IMG/VR virus record: IMGVR_UViG_3300025435_000004 | Location: 1-42,802 of that record | Length of the DNA stretch: 42,802 nt | Strand: one strand, 5' to 3' | Source of the DNA: a virus | Made by a program: the position numbers and the translations under genes | Notes under the pieces: model-generated | Seen by the model: only the letters and a program-made list of their open reading frames with translations | Told to the model about the DNA's origin: nothing | Databases searched by the model: none | In this document: piece after piece, positions 8,401-20,204 of the stretch | Position numbering within the stretch: the first letter of the stretch is position 1 | Layout: every line of letters starts with the position of its first letter

Positions 8401-10748
8401 TTAACAAACTTGATCCAATTGAAGCAGTGTCTTTGATTTATCGTGAATCTCATGGGCTAGCATCTGAGGCTTTCTTGCCAGCAAAAGCACCAAAGGCCGT
8501 AACTGATGCTGTTGCTCGTTTAGCAGAAAAGGGTTATCGCCCTGTTCTTGGCACTGATATTGGTCATGCTTATGAAGCACCAATTTTGCATCCAGTTATT
8601 GCAGATCAGCGCACGTCTTTGCTTCGTCGCGCAGCGCTTGCTCTTAAATTAGACCCAAGCAAGGTAAGCGACATTTCGGTAGCGCAATCTCGTGATACTG
8701 CAGTTAAGCAAGAAGTTGATCGTTTGTTTGCATCTGGCAAAGTTCAACCATTTGTAGGCGACAACTCAAGCACAATTGTAAATATTCTTCGTGACTATGC
8801 ACGTTCTGGTGCAAGCGCAAATAGACTTGGCGATAAAGCAGCCAATGCTATTCGTGGTTGGAACCAAAGCAAGCGTGAGCAAATGATTACTCAATTAATG
8901 GGTGATACAAGCAACCTTACAGTCAAAGAAGAAAGAGAATTGCGCGATGCTGCAATGGCAAAAGCTAATGAAGTATTTGGTTCACAACGCCGTATGTCAG
9001 ATCTTAGTTACAATCAAATGGTTAAGGCTCTTACTCAGCCAATTGCAAAGGGCGCAAAAGACTATCTTGGTGATGTAACACCACGTTATAAACTAGAAGA
9101 TGCTCGCAAAATTGCTAAGGCGGTAATGCTTGGACAGGCTAAAGCCCCTGGTTATACAATGGGTCTTGGCAAAGGCGAAGATTTTATTCGTGCATCTGGC
9201 GCAATTGCTACTAATGCAACAGCTTCTTTCTTTGGCAAAGTACCACTCCTTGACAATTATAAAATTGGCGAAGGTGCAATTGCTCGTGCAATAACTTCAT
9301 TGCCTAGCAACTTAACTGCTCTTCGTAACCAATGGCGTTTTGATCTTAACCCTATCTTTGCAGTTCGCCGCCTTGCCAAAACAAACGTTAAGGCTGCCAC
9401 TGAGGGTGTTCCGCTAACTCGTAACCCTTATGAGGCTATGACTCGCCTTGGCATTAAAGATGATGCTTACGCCATTCTTGGCCGTACTATGCCAAAGGTA
9501 TATGAGAAGGCTCAAGATCTAGACAGCCTTGATCGTTTCTTATCACAGAATGATCCATTTGGTATTTACAACCCAGCGCACAATATGGCTTGGCAGGCAT
9601 ATCACCTCAAGCAACTTGGAATGACCGACGCTGAGATTACTCAGAAGTTGGAAAAGATCAATACTTACGGTGATCGTACTCCACTTGAGCGTACAGTTAA
9701 CACAATATTTTACCCATTCTCATTTAACAAGACATTGTACAAAAACATTGGTGGCTACCTAATAGATCATCCTGGTGAAAACGCTTTGCTTAACGCAGGC
9801 TTTCAACTATACAACCACCTTGATCCAAACAATAAAAACCCAAACAATGGGCTGCAAAACTGGTTTAATAACCACTTGCCAATTATCCAAGATTTTCAAA
9901 AATTAAACGCTTTTCAACATGGAACTGGGCTAGGTCAATTTGGTGGTATTAACGCACCATATCTATCTAACACACCATACATTAAAGAGTTTATGAACTT
10001 GTTTAGCCCACAGGCTATTACACCTGGTAATGCGCCAAGTGCATTAAAAACTTTTACAAACATGGTGCCAGTACTTAATGAGTTAAATGGTCTTCTTTTT
10101 AACTACAATCTTAACACTGGTCAAAGCGGCGTTGGTGGAATTGCTGGTGGAAGACTTGCCGAAACTGGTAAGTTTACCTACTGGTCATTGCAAAATCTTG
10201 CCGAGCACTCTGTAGATTTGTATAAGCATTTTATGAATGAAAAAACAAATCGTCTTAATTACACGTCAAACCTTACAGATCAAGCACAGATCCAAAAAGG
10301 AATTGAAACGGTAAACGCCCTCAAGGTTCAACTTGCCCCGCTTCTTGGAAGTGGTATGTCGTGGCCAACTACAGCAGATGTTCCAAAGGCTGTACGTGGT
10401 TTAAAGTACAACGCAACTACCCTTGAAGAATACGCACATGCGCTATACCCAGGGTATGAAGTTGGAGCAGCGGTTGGTCCAGCAGTTATAAAAGCAGCTG
10501 GGGCAACTGAATATGTGCAAAACCTACAGGGAACATTTCGTTTTGATGCGTATAATACGTTTCAAACATATGCAGCATCGGCTGTAACAAAACTGTCAAA
10601 AACAAAAGATCCTGCAACTATTCAAGATATTGCAATGCCACTTCGCAATTTGGCCGTCAATATCTCAGAACAAGATCCACAGTTTCTTAAATTCTACAAT
10701 AAATACTATGAAGCATCACTTGGTCCAATTGAAGGGTTTACAAAGTAA
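5457..10748 (+). CDS. Giant internal virion protein with ADP-ribosyltransferase-like domain
   Basis: A 1763-aa protein, the largest in the genome. Residues about 99-135 (IQQQLQSKGYG then TGAW) loosely resemble a peptidoglycan-binding repeat. Residues about 669-860 carry the pattern of ADP-ribosyltransferase-like domains found in large phage polyvalent proteins: PLYHTN (His673), RYGKGIRATSDPAFAG (694-709), NVYTLRYNP (713-721), then a GFKYI...PMYVVNSD end (838-855). A clear catalytic Glu was not identified, so activity is uncertain. The rest is mainly alpha-helical, with an aromatic segment near residues 1415-1450. Size and position before the capsid gene suggest an ejected internal protein delivered with the DNA. 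The ribosome-binding site is weak, so coupling to the upstream gene is likely. Confidence 0.7.
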   Translation: MPAVIPPFPEAQALAGNLDAIHAAGHTNLDPLAQTAVAQGAGSTQNVLDHAGLLTQAVKQTTPDKAISEPAINQQPSLLSQAASFLHHQYGPVPVLNSDVASIQQQLQSKGYGKDLATGAWNSQWQSALSQHAYDAIVAPKFGNVKSLPLWERIVNDIAPSGWSSTIAHSVTNYVRHLPEQGRQLLSDLAGGTAATFTEWGNNQAYKNREASVAADVENALGGNVTKQQIEQTQVKRYVGDLGNLLTLVTLAGAGKALATSVGAVGKSLLENTAAKESIPAAAKTLVTRSLPESAAATPTFFVSKSLYQGGLPAVEEGAKAGPGTGLLRWLENVKGLKRMLPAIDAMDTEGSTYYNLKMQQASLMRNPIWQVAAQAQAKGSLAGLGLTAIGEAEQKAGINEQDANLAAPYQGSLANAVNFASMFMGHPTIGLKASQNVGQVVDAAHGALSDTLGPINMDYVLKKGLGISLTDLQKNLGNEFVNDHFLNTKVNQYAASHYADDALQTAVKAGTVDKNTPEALKLFKQYETEALSDPAGILAPARDSLIRQPDVLANYFRKDFGNQLGSNVRKGITDSYDIADKNKQRFYDAMNNLKSAHPDIAVMLQDEHRNLFHGSRTQANVEDLLTHALTEDWGKRQTPFNDLVKSKVEATSLGEGLTPSVYQGKAMPPLYHTNSKVSEYMPDPATLESTTRYGKGIRATSDPAFAGRTHTNVYTLRYNPVQNEEPSFLDLTKRGSAQSVAAKLSQVQQDQIARNEMGLMVPGKGKNTLVGVDKTAYTKEYKTFAKMLKNDRDYSGGDLLDAYRSALAAGGKLNKNEIDSRISDVTNSVMSDNGHTGFKYIDKTGKPMYVVNSDRALANMTQLDPSFTKDSLIPNYLTQNNTVPRGALGIARKDTFIQQDAQSAANGFFKRLAKAGYGPEVEQAQQTLQLESRRLAKNSATELNTPLPKLDPQGLDKESLNVLNEARGILIKKLGFDSLQINKLDPIEAVSLIYRESHGLASEAFLPAKAPKAVTDAVARLAEKGYRPVLGTDIGHAYEAPILHPVIADQRTSLLRRAALALKLDPSKVSDISVAQSRDTAVKQEVDRLFASGKVQPFVGDNSSTIVNILRDYARSGASANRLGDKAANAIRGWNQSKREQMITQLMGDTSNLTVKEERELRDAAMAKANEVFGSQRRMSDLSYNQMVKALTQPIAKGAKDYLGDVTPRYKLEDARKIAKAVMLGQAKAPGYTMGLGKGEDFIRASGAIATNATASFFGKVPLLDNYKIGEGAIARAITSLPSNLTALRNQWRFDLNPIFAVRRLAKTNVKAATEGVPLTRNPYEAMTRLGIKDDAYAILGRTMPKVYEKAQDLDSLDRFLSQNDPFGIYNPAHNMAWQAYHLKQLGMTDAEITQKLEKINTYGDRTPLERTVNTIFYPFSFNKTLYKNIGGYLIDHPGENALLNAGFQLYNHLDPNNKNPNNGLQNWFNNHLPIIQDFQKLNAFQHGTGLGQFGGINAPYLSNTPYIKEFMNLFSPQAITPGNAPSALKTFTNMVPVLNELNGLLFNYNLNTGQSGVGGIAGGRLAETGKFTYWSLQNLAEHSVDLYKHFMNEKTNRLNYTSNLTDQAQIQKGIETVNALKVQLAPLLGSGMSWPTTADVPKAVRGLKYNATTLEEYAHALYPGYEVGAAVGPAVIKAAGATEYVQNLQGTFRFDAYNTFQTYAASAVTKLSKTKDPATIQDIAMPLRNLAVNISEQDPQFLKFYNKYYEASLGPIEGFTK

Positions 10749-11596
10749 TGGCAATTAAAAAAAATACCCCTGCAATTAACCTACCAGCTGGCACTATGGA
10801 AGCGCTTGCATCAGGTGGGGCTGGTAGCAGTGGAAGCATTTTGTCAGCCAAAGCACAAGCAAACACCCCAATTAAAAATGATTATGGGTTTATTGTTAAT
10901 GGAAAAATTCCAACAGTTCTTTCATTGAGTCAGCTAAAATCTCTTCTTGGTGATTCTGTCAATAATGCTCCAGCCATTCAAAGAATGTCTTTGGATGTTT
11001 CAAAAGCGCCTGGGGCACTAGCAGGTCTTGATACAATTTCAACCGATGGAAAATTAAGTCCAGTTGAGCAAAACTTTCTTGGAAATTATGCTTTAACTGT
11101 TGTCAATCAACATAAGGGCGCAGATCCAGCATCTATTGCAGATGCTATTACCAATAGAATTAATCCTCAATCAATTAACCCATATGCCGTAAGTTCTTCA
11201 ATTAATCTTAAAAGCATTGATCGACCAGATATTAATGCTGTAAAATCAACCATCAATGATTTGTATTTACAATTGTTGGGTAAAAATGCTTCAGATGCTG
11301 AAGCTGCAAAATGGGCACAAGTGTATGATAATTATGCTGCCAAAAATCCAACATCTCAAACCGTTGGCTCAAATACATATTCAGTAGTTCCAGTTCAAGG
11401 TTTGGGCGCTGGTGGCGTAACAAATCGTTTGCTTCGTTCTGGTCAAAATGAAACTACAACGGCAAATCAACTTAGCCTACCAGCTTTTGCAAAAAATCAA
11501 ATTATTGATTCTGGTGAATATAAAGCATTTCAAGCATCTGGTGCTGCCTTTAATCTAATGAACCAAATAGCTGCTAAAGATGCTGGAGTTGCATAA
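10748..11596 (+). CDS. Virion protein of unknown function
   Basis: A 282-aa protein overlapping the giant gene by TAATG and the next gene by TAATG. The N-terminal third is low complexity. A helical segment near residues 170-200, with YLQLLGKNASDAEAAKW, resembles the short helical units common in internal virion proteins of actinophages and related aquatic phages. It has no transmembrane helix, cysteine or catalytic motif. Strict coupling to two neighbours of the same style suggests that the four products from 5457 to 13922 form one internal or ejection assembly. That role is inferred. Confidence 0.6.
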   Translation: MAIKKNTPAINLPAGTMEALASGGAGSSGSILSAKAQANTPIKNDYGFIVNGKIPTVLSLSQLKSLLGDSVNNAPAIQRMSLDVSKAPGALAGLDTISTDGKLSPVEQNFLGNYALTVVNQHKGADPASIADAITNRINPQSINPYAVSSSINLKSIDRPDINAVKSTINDLYLQLLGKNASDAEAAKWAQVYDNYAAKNPTSQTVGSNTYSVVPVQGLGAGGVTNRLLRSGQNETTTANQLSLPAFAKNQIIDSGEYKAFQASGAAFNLMNQIAAKDAGVA

Positions 11597-12669
11597 TGGC
11601 TAAAAGTACTAAAGTATCTGCTCAAGTAGCGGCAGCGGAACCTGGTCTTTCAGGACTATTATCACCAGGGTCAGATTTTGCACAGATTCTTCATAATCAA
11701 AATGGCGCTCAATATGCTTTTTGGAAAAATGCAGATTCTACTTTGCCAACAATTCAAAATGGTACTGGCTATTCATTATTTCAATTTATTACTGATGCAG
11801 TTAATGGTGGCTGGATTAGCGCACCAGACTCAACAAATTTTGAATTAGGTTTAAAGAAAACAGATTTTTGGAAAGCCTATGGCGCTTCAGCCATTCAAGC
11901 AGCTTCAGATAAAGCACAGTCACTTGATGCTAATGGAAACGTGCTTCCAAATAGTACATACGGTAAAGAACTTCAGCGTCGTATTGATGGAATTACTACT
12001 GAAGCAACAAGCATGGGTTACAAACTTACCCCAGAGGTTGCAACGTCTCTTGCAGAGGGAACTTTAAATGATGCGTATGAAGGAGCGATTTATAATTCAA
12101 GCAATTATCAATCTGGTCTTCAAAGTAAAATTGCCACAACTGCTCAAAGTGCAGGTATTGCACTTAGCGGTGGAGCAAATGCAAGCACTGGAATTGGTCT
12201 TGTAAATCAACTTCGTGCCTACGCCGCAAGTCAAGGTGTTGCAATGCCTGAAAGTTTTTACACAGATGCTGGTGCTAAATTATCAGATCCAAAATCTGGT
12301 ATGACTTATGACACTTATGCAAATAATGTTAAAGGATATGCAGCATCTAAGTTTTCTGGTTTTGCTAGCAGAATTAATCAAGGTGAAACTGTTGCCAACA
12401 TTGCTGCTCCATATCAGCAAGAAATGCAAAACATTCTTGGTATTCCATCAAACAGTATCGATCTAAGTGGTAACAGCGGAGACAGTGCTTTAATCAATAA
12501 AGCCCTTCAAGGAACTATTGACCCAAATACTGGATTAGGTACACCTATGCCCATCTGGCAATTTCAGCAAACACTTCGTCAAGATCCACGTTGGAGAAGC
12601 ACACCTGACGCTCAAAACTCAATGGCAAGCATTGTTGAAACTCTAGGCAAAACGTTTGGAAAAATCTAA
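11596..12669 (+). CDS. Virion protein with C-terminal LRQDPRW motif
   Basis: A 357-aa, mainly helical protein. Near its C-terminus (about residues 315-335) it carries FQQTLRQDPRWRSTPDA. A similar FxxxLRxDPRWxxT motif is familiar from uncharacterised tailed-phage proteins encoded near virion genes. Earlier segments with ISRxxQGETVANIAAPY-like content match the same family style. It is joined by TAATG overlaps to both neighbours. It is probably a structural or internal virion protein, with no enzymatic motif visible. Confidence 0.6.
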   Translation: MAKSTKVSAQVAAAEPGLSGLLSPGSDFAQILHNQNGAQYAFWKNADSTLPTIQNGTGYSLFQFITDAVNGGWISAPDSTNFELGLKKTDFWKAYGASAIQAASDKAQSLDANGNVLPNSTYGKELQRRIDGITTEATSMGYKLTPEVATSLAEGTLNDAYEGAIYNSSNYQSGLQSKIATTAQSAGIALSGGANASTGIGLVNQLRAYAASQGVAMPESFYTDAGAKLSDPKSGMTYDTYANNVKGYAASKFSGFASRINQGETVANIAAPYQQEMQNILGIPSNSIDLSGNSGDSALINKALQGTIDPNTGLGTPMPIWQFQQTLRQDPRWRSTPDAQNSMASIVETLGKTFGKI

Positions 12670-13922
12670 TGGCAATGACAGATAGACAAGTAGAGCAACA
12701 AATTGCGCAAGATGCTGCTGCTGCCACTGCTGCCGCTGCTGCTCCAGATACACCAGTAACGGCAGGCATATTTCAGGCAGCCAAACCAGCTGGTGCGCTT
12801 GTTCTTCCAGACGGTTCTAAGGCTCCAGGTAGCGCAACAATGGCTGGACCCATTGCACAAGGTGCTGGTCCATTAGGTCCTGCAGCAAATTTTTATCCAA
12901 CTCCATCACCAACTACCGTGCAAACAGTAGATCCTACTGGCAAAGTAATAGGTATTACCACAACTACTTACAACTGGGATGGTACACCTAATACACCACA
13001 ATACACGCCAATTGCTTCTACTGGCGCAACTGGCGCAACTGGTTCTGCAATAAACCCAAATACAAGTACAGATTATATTTCTGCCGCCCAACAGCAGTTA
13101 ATGAACTGGGGTATTCTTAACGCTAACGATCCTAATTCAACAGATCTAATGAATCAAATTACAACACTTGCTCAGCAAGGTGCGCAGCCAGATACAATTG
13201 CTTTAACAATTCAAAATTCTCCTGCATATAAAGCACGTTTTTCTGGTAATGATGCTCGCGTAGCAGCTGGGTTTTCTGCTTATAGCGCAGCAGATTATAT
13301 GACTGCTGAAAACAATTACCGTAGCATATTGTCAGAATCTGGTGTTCCAGATAAATATCAAACTCAATCTTTTCTTGCGAGCCTTATTGGCAAAAACGTG
13401 GGAACGGCAACACTTCAAAACTACGTCAACATGGCAAGCCAGTTGGCGACAACCCAAGATCCTTACATGCTTCAAACTGCATATCAACAATATGGTTTGA
13501 CCCAAGGTGATCTTATTGCACACTTCCTTGATCCAAATACGGCAGTACCTGTTCTTCAACAACAGTTTGCTGGTACTCAAGTTGCGGCAGAAGCAGCTCG
13601 TCAAAACCTTGCTCTTAATCAACAAAACGCTTTGAGCCTTGCAGCACAGGGTGTTACGCAACAACAAGCCCAAACAGGCTTTGCAAACATTGGTAGTCAA
13701 TTGGCTCAACAGCAACAGATCGCCGCATCATTGGGTGGCAATGCTGCCAACATTGGCTCTGAACTAACTGCTGCTCAATTTAACGCAAACGTTAATGGCA
13801 TTTCTGCGGCACAAGCACAGCAAGAATTAACACGTCAACGTGCAGGACTTGTAAATCTTTATAGCGGCTCTTCTGGTGCTGCTAAGGGCAGCCTTTATAC
13901 AGAAGAATCTGGCGTAAGTTAA
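12669..13922 (+). CDS. Helical virion protein, YKxRFxG family
   Basis: A 417-aa protein. Residues 1-115 are Ala-, Pro- and Thr-rich. The middle (about 135-310) matches a pattern I associate with uncharacterised aquatic and actinobacterial phage structural proteins: LMNWGI, then SPAYKARFSGNDARVAAGF, then AADYMTAENNYRSIL and DLIAHFLDP. The C-terminal hundred residues are Gln- and Ala-rich helices. It is last in the coupled block starting at 5457 and directly precedes the scaffold and capsid genes. A minor capsid or internal protein is likely, but the exact role is unknown. Confidence 0.65.
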   Translation: MAMTDRQVEQQIAQDAAAATAAAAAPDTPVTAGIFQAAKPAGALVLPDGSKAPGSATMAGPIAQGAGPLGPAANFYPTPSPTTVQTVDPTGKVIGITTTTYNWDGTPNTPQYTPIASTGATGATGSAINPNTSTDYISAAQQQLMNWGILNANDPNSTDLMNQITTLAQQGAQPDTIALTIQNSPAYKARFSGNDARVAAGFSAYSAADYMTAENNYRSILSESGVPDKYQTQSFLASLIGKNVGTATLQNYVNMASQLATTQDPYMLQTAYQQYGLTQGDLIAHFLDPNTAVPVLQQQFAGTQVAAEAARQNLALNQQNALSLAAQGVTQQQAQTGFANIGSQLAQQQQIAASLGGNAANIGSELTAAQFNANVNGISAAQAQQELTRQRAGLVNLYSGSSGAAKGSLYTEESGVS

Positions 13923-13930
13923 TTAGGTTC

Positions 13931-13956
13931 CATCACTACCCATTGGCATAGTGATG
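13931..13956 (+). terminator. Stem-loop CATCACTA / TAGTGATG between virion block and scaffold gene
   Basis: CATCACTA (13931-13938) is an exact inverted repeat of TAGTGATG (13949-13956) with a 10-base loop. It begins 9 bases after the stop of the preceding gene. Only a weak T-rich run (TGTATTTA) follows, so it may be a leaky terminator or an RNA-processing or stability hairpin that changes expression before the highly expressed capsid genes. Confidence 0.5.
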
Positions 13957-14047
13957 TGTATTTAAAGACCAAGAGTGGGAGCTAGTACCCCTTCCCCTGG
14001 GGAGTGCTATGGCCTGCGATCAACCAACATAGAAAAGGGAGTGCCAC

Positions 14048-14539
14048 ATGGCAGACCAATACGAAGATGATGACTTTGATCTTGAAGAAGATCAACCATC
14101 ACAAACACAAGACCAGAATGGTCCAGCAAATCTACGCAAGGCTCTCAAAAGAGCAGAGCGTGAAAAGAAGGAACTGGCTGATCAGCTAGCTTCTATTCAG
14201 GCAGACCTTCGAGGACGTTCAGTCAAGGAAGTATTGGAACAGAAGGGCGTACCAACTAAGGTCGCCAAGTTCATTCCTGGCGACGTAAGTACGCCTGAGC
14301 AGATTGATGCATGGTTAAACGAGAACGCTGATGTGTTCGGATTTGCTGCGCCACAAGATGCTCCGTCTGAAGAACCAACACCTAATGCTCGTGAAACACA
14401 GCGAATCAATGCCACTCTTCAAAACGCAAATACCCCGTCTCGTGATGCTGATGCAGCCGCGAAACTGGCTGGCGTTAAGACAAGAGAAGAGCTTGACATG
14501 CTTGTTTTTGGTCAGAAGGTAACGGGTCGAGGACGTTAA
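14048..14539 (+). CDS. Scaffolding protein
   Basis: A 163-aa, highly acidic protein (DDDFDLEEDQ near the N-terminus). A charged coiled-coil-like helix follows at about residues 28-50, and the C-terminus is basic. It lies immediately upstream of the capsid gene behind a good ribosome-binding site (AAAGGGAGTG). Acidic N-terminus, coiled coil, basic tail and position are the usual hallmarks of a capsid assembly scaffold that templates procapsid formation and is then lost. I see no protease motif. Residues 55-90 resemble a motif (PTKVAKFIPGD) seen in other actinophage scaffolds. Confidence 0.75.
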   Translation: MADQYEDDDFDLEEDQPSQTQDQNGPANLRKALKRAEREKKELADQLASIQADLRGRSVKEVLEQKGVPTKVAKFIPGDVSTPEQIDAWLNENADVFGFAAPQDAPSEEPTPNARETQRINATLQNANTPSRDADAAAKLAGVKTREELDMLVFGQKVTGRGR

Positions 14540-14583
14540 TTTAAACCCATTCGCACACTATACCCAAAGAAAGTAGGTGACAC

Positions 14584-15633
14584 ATGGCCAATCAATATAC
14601 CGACTCAATCGGTTCTACCTCTGGTATTCCAGGGTTAGTACAAACCGCTTATGATCGTTATGTAGAGTTTGCGCTCCGTGCCGTTCCTCTTATCCGCGAT
14701 GTTGCAGATAAGCGTCCAGTACAGCAAGCTATGCCAGGTTCGTCTGTTGTATTCCAGATTTACACAGACATGTCAGCCGTTACTTCTTCACTCTCTGAAG
14801 ACGTTGATCCAGATGCTGTTGCTCTAGGTAACACCACTCCAATCACCGTTTCATTGCTTGAATATGGTAACGCTTCTCTAGCAACTCGTAAGCTCGAGTT
14901 GTTCTCACTATCAGATGTAGATCCAGCTATTGCAGACATTATTGCCTTCAACATGGCTGACTCACTTGATACAGTCGTCCTCAAGACACTTGTTGGTGGA
15001 CCAAACGCAATTGCTGAACTAACAGGCGGAGCTTCTGCCCCAGTTTCAACATATGCTGGAACATACACCAATGGAACAACACAAGCATCTATCGATGGAA
15101 CATCAGTAATTCGCTCACGCGACATTCGTACTGCTGTTGCAAAGCTACGTGCTAACAAGGCTGTTCCACGTCAAGGCGAATACTACTGGTGTGGTATTCA
15201 CCCAGAAGTTTCATACGACCTTCGCTCCGAAACTGGAGCAGGCGGATGGCGCGATGACCACAAGTACGCTGAGAATGGCGCATCTGAATTTTGGCCAGGA
15301 ACCATCGGAACTTACGAAGGAGCTATGTTCGTAGAGTCTCCACGTTTGTTCAACACAACAGATGGTACAGGTTCTTCAGGTGCTACAGGTACATTCGGTA
15401 CTTCTTCTTACGTAAACGCTTCTGGTGGAACACGCGTATTCCGCACACTAGTTGCTGGTAAGCAAGCACTTGCTGAAGCGGTTGCTGAAGAGCCACATGT
15501 GGTCTTCGGTCCAATCGTTGATAAGTTGATGCGTTTCCGTCCAATCGGATGGTACGGCGTTCTAGGCTGGGCACGTTACCGTGACGCAGCTTTGGTTCGT
15601 ATCGAGTCATCAGCTTCTATCCACAACTCATAA
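14584..15633 (+). CDS. Major capsid protein, N4-gp56-like
   Basis: A 349-aa shell protein. The sequence has the style of the N4-gp56 major capsid family: an N-terminal arm, AYDRYVEFALRAVPLIRDVAD, a strand with GSSVVFQIYTDMS, then a long helix through DPAIADIIAFNMADSLDTVVLKTL. Codon usage is unusually regular and the gene is followed by a very strong hairpin, both fitting high expression. The scaffold gene lies 44 bases upstream. The ribosome-binding site, AAAGTAGGTGAC, is well placed. Family assignment is by recognition of pattern and position and was not checked by search. Confidence 0.82.
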   Translation: MANQYTDSIGSTSGIPGLVQTAYDRYVEFALRAVPLIRDVADKRPVQQAMPGSSVVFQIYTDMSAVTSSLSEDVDPDAVALGNTTPITVSLLEYGNASLATRKLELFSLSDVDPAIADIIAFNMADSLDTVVLKTLVGGPNAIAELTGGASAPVSTYAGTYTNGTTQASIDGTSVIRSRDIRTAVAKLRANKAVPRQGEYYWCGIHPEVSYDLRSETGAGGWRDDHKYAENGASEFWPGTIGTYEGAMFVESPRLFNTTDGTGSSGATGTFGTSSYVNASGGTRVFRTLVAGKQALAEAVAEEPHVVFGPIVDKLMRFRPIGWYGVLGWARYRDAALVRIESSASIHNS

Positions 15634-15647
15634 TTGAGTTAGTTGTT

Positions 15648-15673
15648 GCCTGCTCCCGCACGTGGGGGCAGGC
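15648..15673 (+). terminator. Strong 10-bp hairpin after the capsid gene
   Basis: GCCTGC (15648-15653) pairs with GCAGGC (15668-15673) and TCCC (15654-15657) with GGGG (15664-15667), leaving a six-base loop. No T-run follows. A transcript-stabilising 3' structure for the capsid mRNA is therefore more likely than an intrinsic terminator. Confidence 0.6.
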
Positions 15674-15698
15674 GGCAACACCCAACGAAAGGTAACGC

Positions 15699-15953
15699 AT
15701 GTATACATTTAAGCCGCCAACGGTTGAAGAAGGACCAGCAGGCTTTGGTATTTTATTCTGGCGTTACAGATTACCTCGTGCAAACTCGATCCTTGTTAAT
15801 GGATCTGTAGTTACTTCTATTCGCACACCAGCAGTTCAGGATACGCAATCTGCGGACTACTGCTATCTAGGCGGGCATGAATATATTATTACCCAGCCAG
15901 AATATAACATTCTTTACGCAGCGGGCTATGGCCCTTACATCACAACTTCTTAG
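15699..15953 (+). CDS. Small protein after the capsid gene
   Basis: An 84-aa protein with a good ribosome-binding site (GAAAGG) before ATG 15699. It is rich in aromatic residues and strands (GFGILFWRYRLPRAN, then HEYIITQPEYNILYAAGYG). It could be a head-completion or decoration protein, given that it directly follows the capsid gene, but I do not recognise the family. No catalytic motif or membrane helix is visible. Confidence 0.6.
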   Translation: MYTFKPPTVEEGPAGFGILFWRYRLPRANSILVNGSVVTSIRTPAVQDTQSADYCYLGGHEYIITQPEYNILYAAGYGPYITTS

Positions 15954-15962
15954 GAGCATTGA

Positions 15963-19120
<3,158 letters not shown>

Positions 19121-19123
19121 TTT

Positions 19124-19133
19124 GTGCTATAAT
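19124..19133 (+). promoter_or_regulatory. Extended -10 promoter TGTGCTATAAT, leaderless-type
   Basis: TG-C-TATAAT (TG at 19125-19126, TATAAT at 19128-19133) is a perfect extended -10 box just after the fibre stop codon. The expected start of transcription, about 7 bases downstream, coincides with GTG 19140, which has no ribosome-binding site. This would give a leaderless mRNA, a common type in actinobacteria. No -35 box is visible, and extended -10 promoters do not need one. Confidence 0.65.
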
Positions 19134-19139
19134 GCAAAC

Positions 19140-20204
19140 GTGAAAATTGCCGTTTATGCCATTGCGCTTAATGAGATACTTCATGCTGAGCGTTGGGCCA
19201 ATGCGGCCAAAGGTGCCGATTACAGAATAGTGGCAGATACAGGATCTACAGATGGAACACAAAAAAAGTTACAAGAGCTGGGCGTTACTGTTCATAATAT
19301 TAGCGTTAGGCCTTGGCGTTTTGATGTGGCGCGGAACACGTCTCTTGCGCTCATACCAGAAGATGTAGATATTTGCATCTACGTAGATCTTGATGAAGTA
19401 GTCCATAAAAATTTTTTCCAAGAAGTTCGTAAGCAGTGGGACCCGACAGCGCAAGCTGGTTGGATAACATTTGATACTGGCAGTAAATGGCAAAAGGATA
19501 AAATACATAGCCGTTGGGGTTGGCATTGGAAGTACCCCATACATGAGGTTCCAGTGTATTACGCTGAAGGTACTCCAAAGTATTGCGCTATTAAGAACGC
19601 GATCATCAGCCATAAGCCAGATGATAATAAATCTCGCGGGCAGTATCTGCCTATGCTTGAGATGTGTGTTAAAGAGTTTCCCCAAGATCCACGTATGTGG
19701 ACGTACATGGTACGTGAGTACTACTTCTATCGCCGTTGGGATGATGTAATCGCATCTGCCAATAAGCGAATGGAACTAGGTGGATGGAATGTTGAAGAGG
19801 CTGCCACATGTAGATGGGCTGCTGAAGCAGCGCACCATCTAGGTAAAGCAGAAGAAGCAACAGTATGGGCTGAGCGTGGTGCTCAGATTATGCCCAATGA
19901 AGGTGAACCTTGGTTCTCCGTAGCGCTAGATGCTTACCGCAATAAACGTTGGCAACAATGTTTAGATGCTTCTATCAAGGCAATTGAGTGCCATAGAAGC
20001 GTTCACTACTGCTATGACTCATCGGTGTGGGACTGGAAAGCATACGATCTAGCCAGTATCGCATCATGGGAACTAGGTTTTATTGATGAAGCAATTACAT
20101 TTGCACTTGCTGCATCAAAGGGCAATGGCCCAGAGAATGAACGCGTAGTGCGTAACTTTAAATTTTTTAGACAAGCCAAGGAGAAACATGGCTCTCGGAG
20201 ATAA
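19140..20204 (+). CDS. Family 2-like glycosyltransferase with helical-repeat tail
   Basis: A 354-aa enzyme. The GT-A fold is shown by MKIAVYAIALNE at the start, DTGSTDGT (33-40) for the nucleotide-sugar site and VDLDE (82-86) as the metal-binding DxD-type motif. The C-terminal half (about 190-330) has TPR-like helices. It transfers a sugar from a nucleotide donor, acceptor unknown. I start it at GTG 19140, because an upstream TTG at 19122 would place the -10 box inside the gene. It lies directly after the collagen-like fibre gene, so the fibre is the obvious candidate acceptor. Virion or host-surface decoration are alternatives. Confidence 0.85.
   Translation: MKIAVYAIALNEILHAERWANAAKGADYRIVADTGSTDGTQKKLQELGVTVHNISVRPWRFDVARNTSLALIPEDVDICIYVDLDEVVHKNFFQEVRKQWDPTAQAGWITFDTGSKWQKDKIHSRWGWHWKYPIHEVPVYYAEGTPKYCAIKNAIISHKPDDNKSRGQYLPMLEMCVKEFPQDPRMWTYMVREYYFYRRWDDVIASANKRMELGGWNVEEAATCRWAAEAAHHLGKAEEATVWAERGAQIMPNEGEPWFSVALDAYRNKRWQQCLDASIKAIECHRSVHYCYDSSVWDWKAYDLASIASWELGFIDEAITFALAASKGNGPENERVVRNFKFFRQAKEKHGSRR

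Noticed and set aside
5457-10748. N4-type virion RNA polymerase
   Set aside because: The size and an N4-like capsid suggested it, but no polymerase motifs such as DxDGD or the T7-type catalytic segments were seen.
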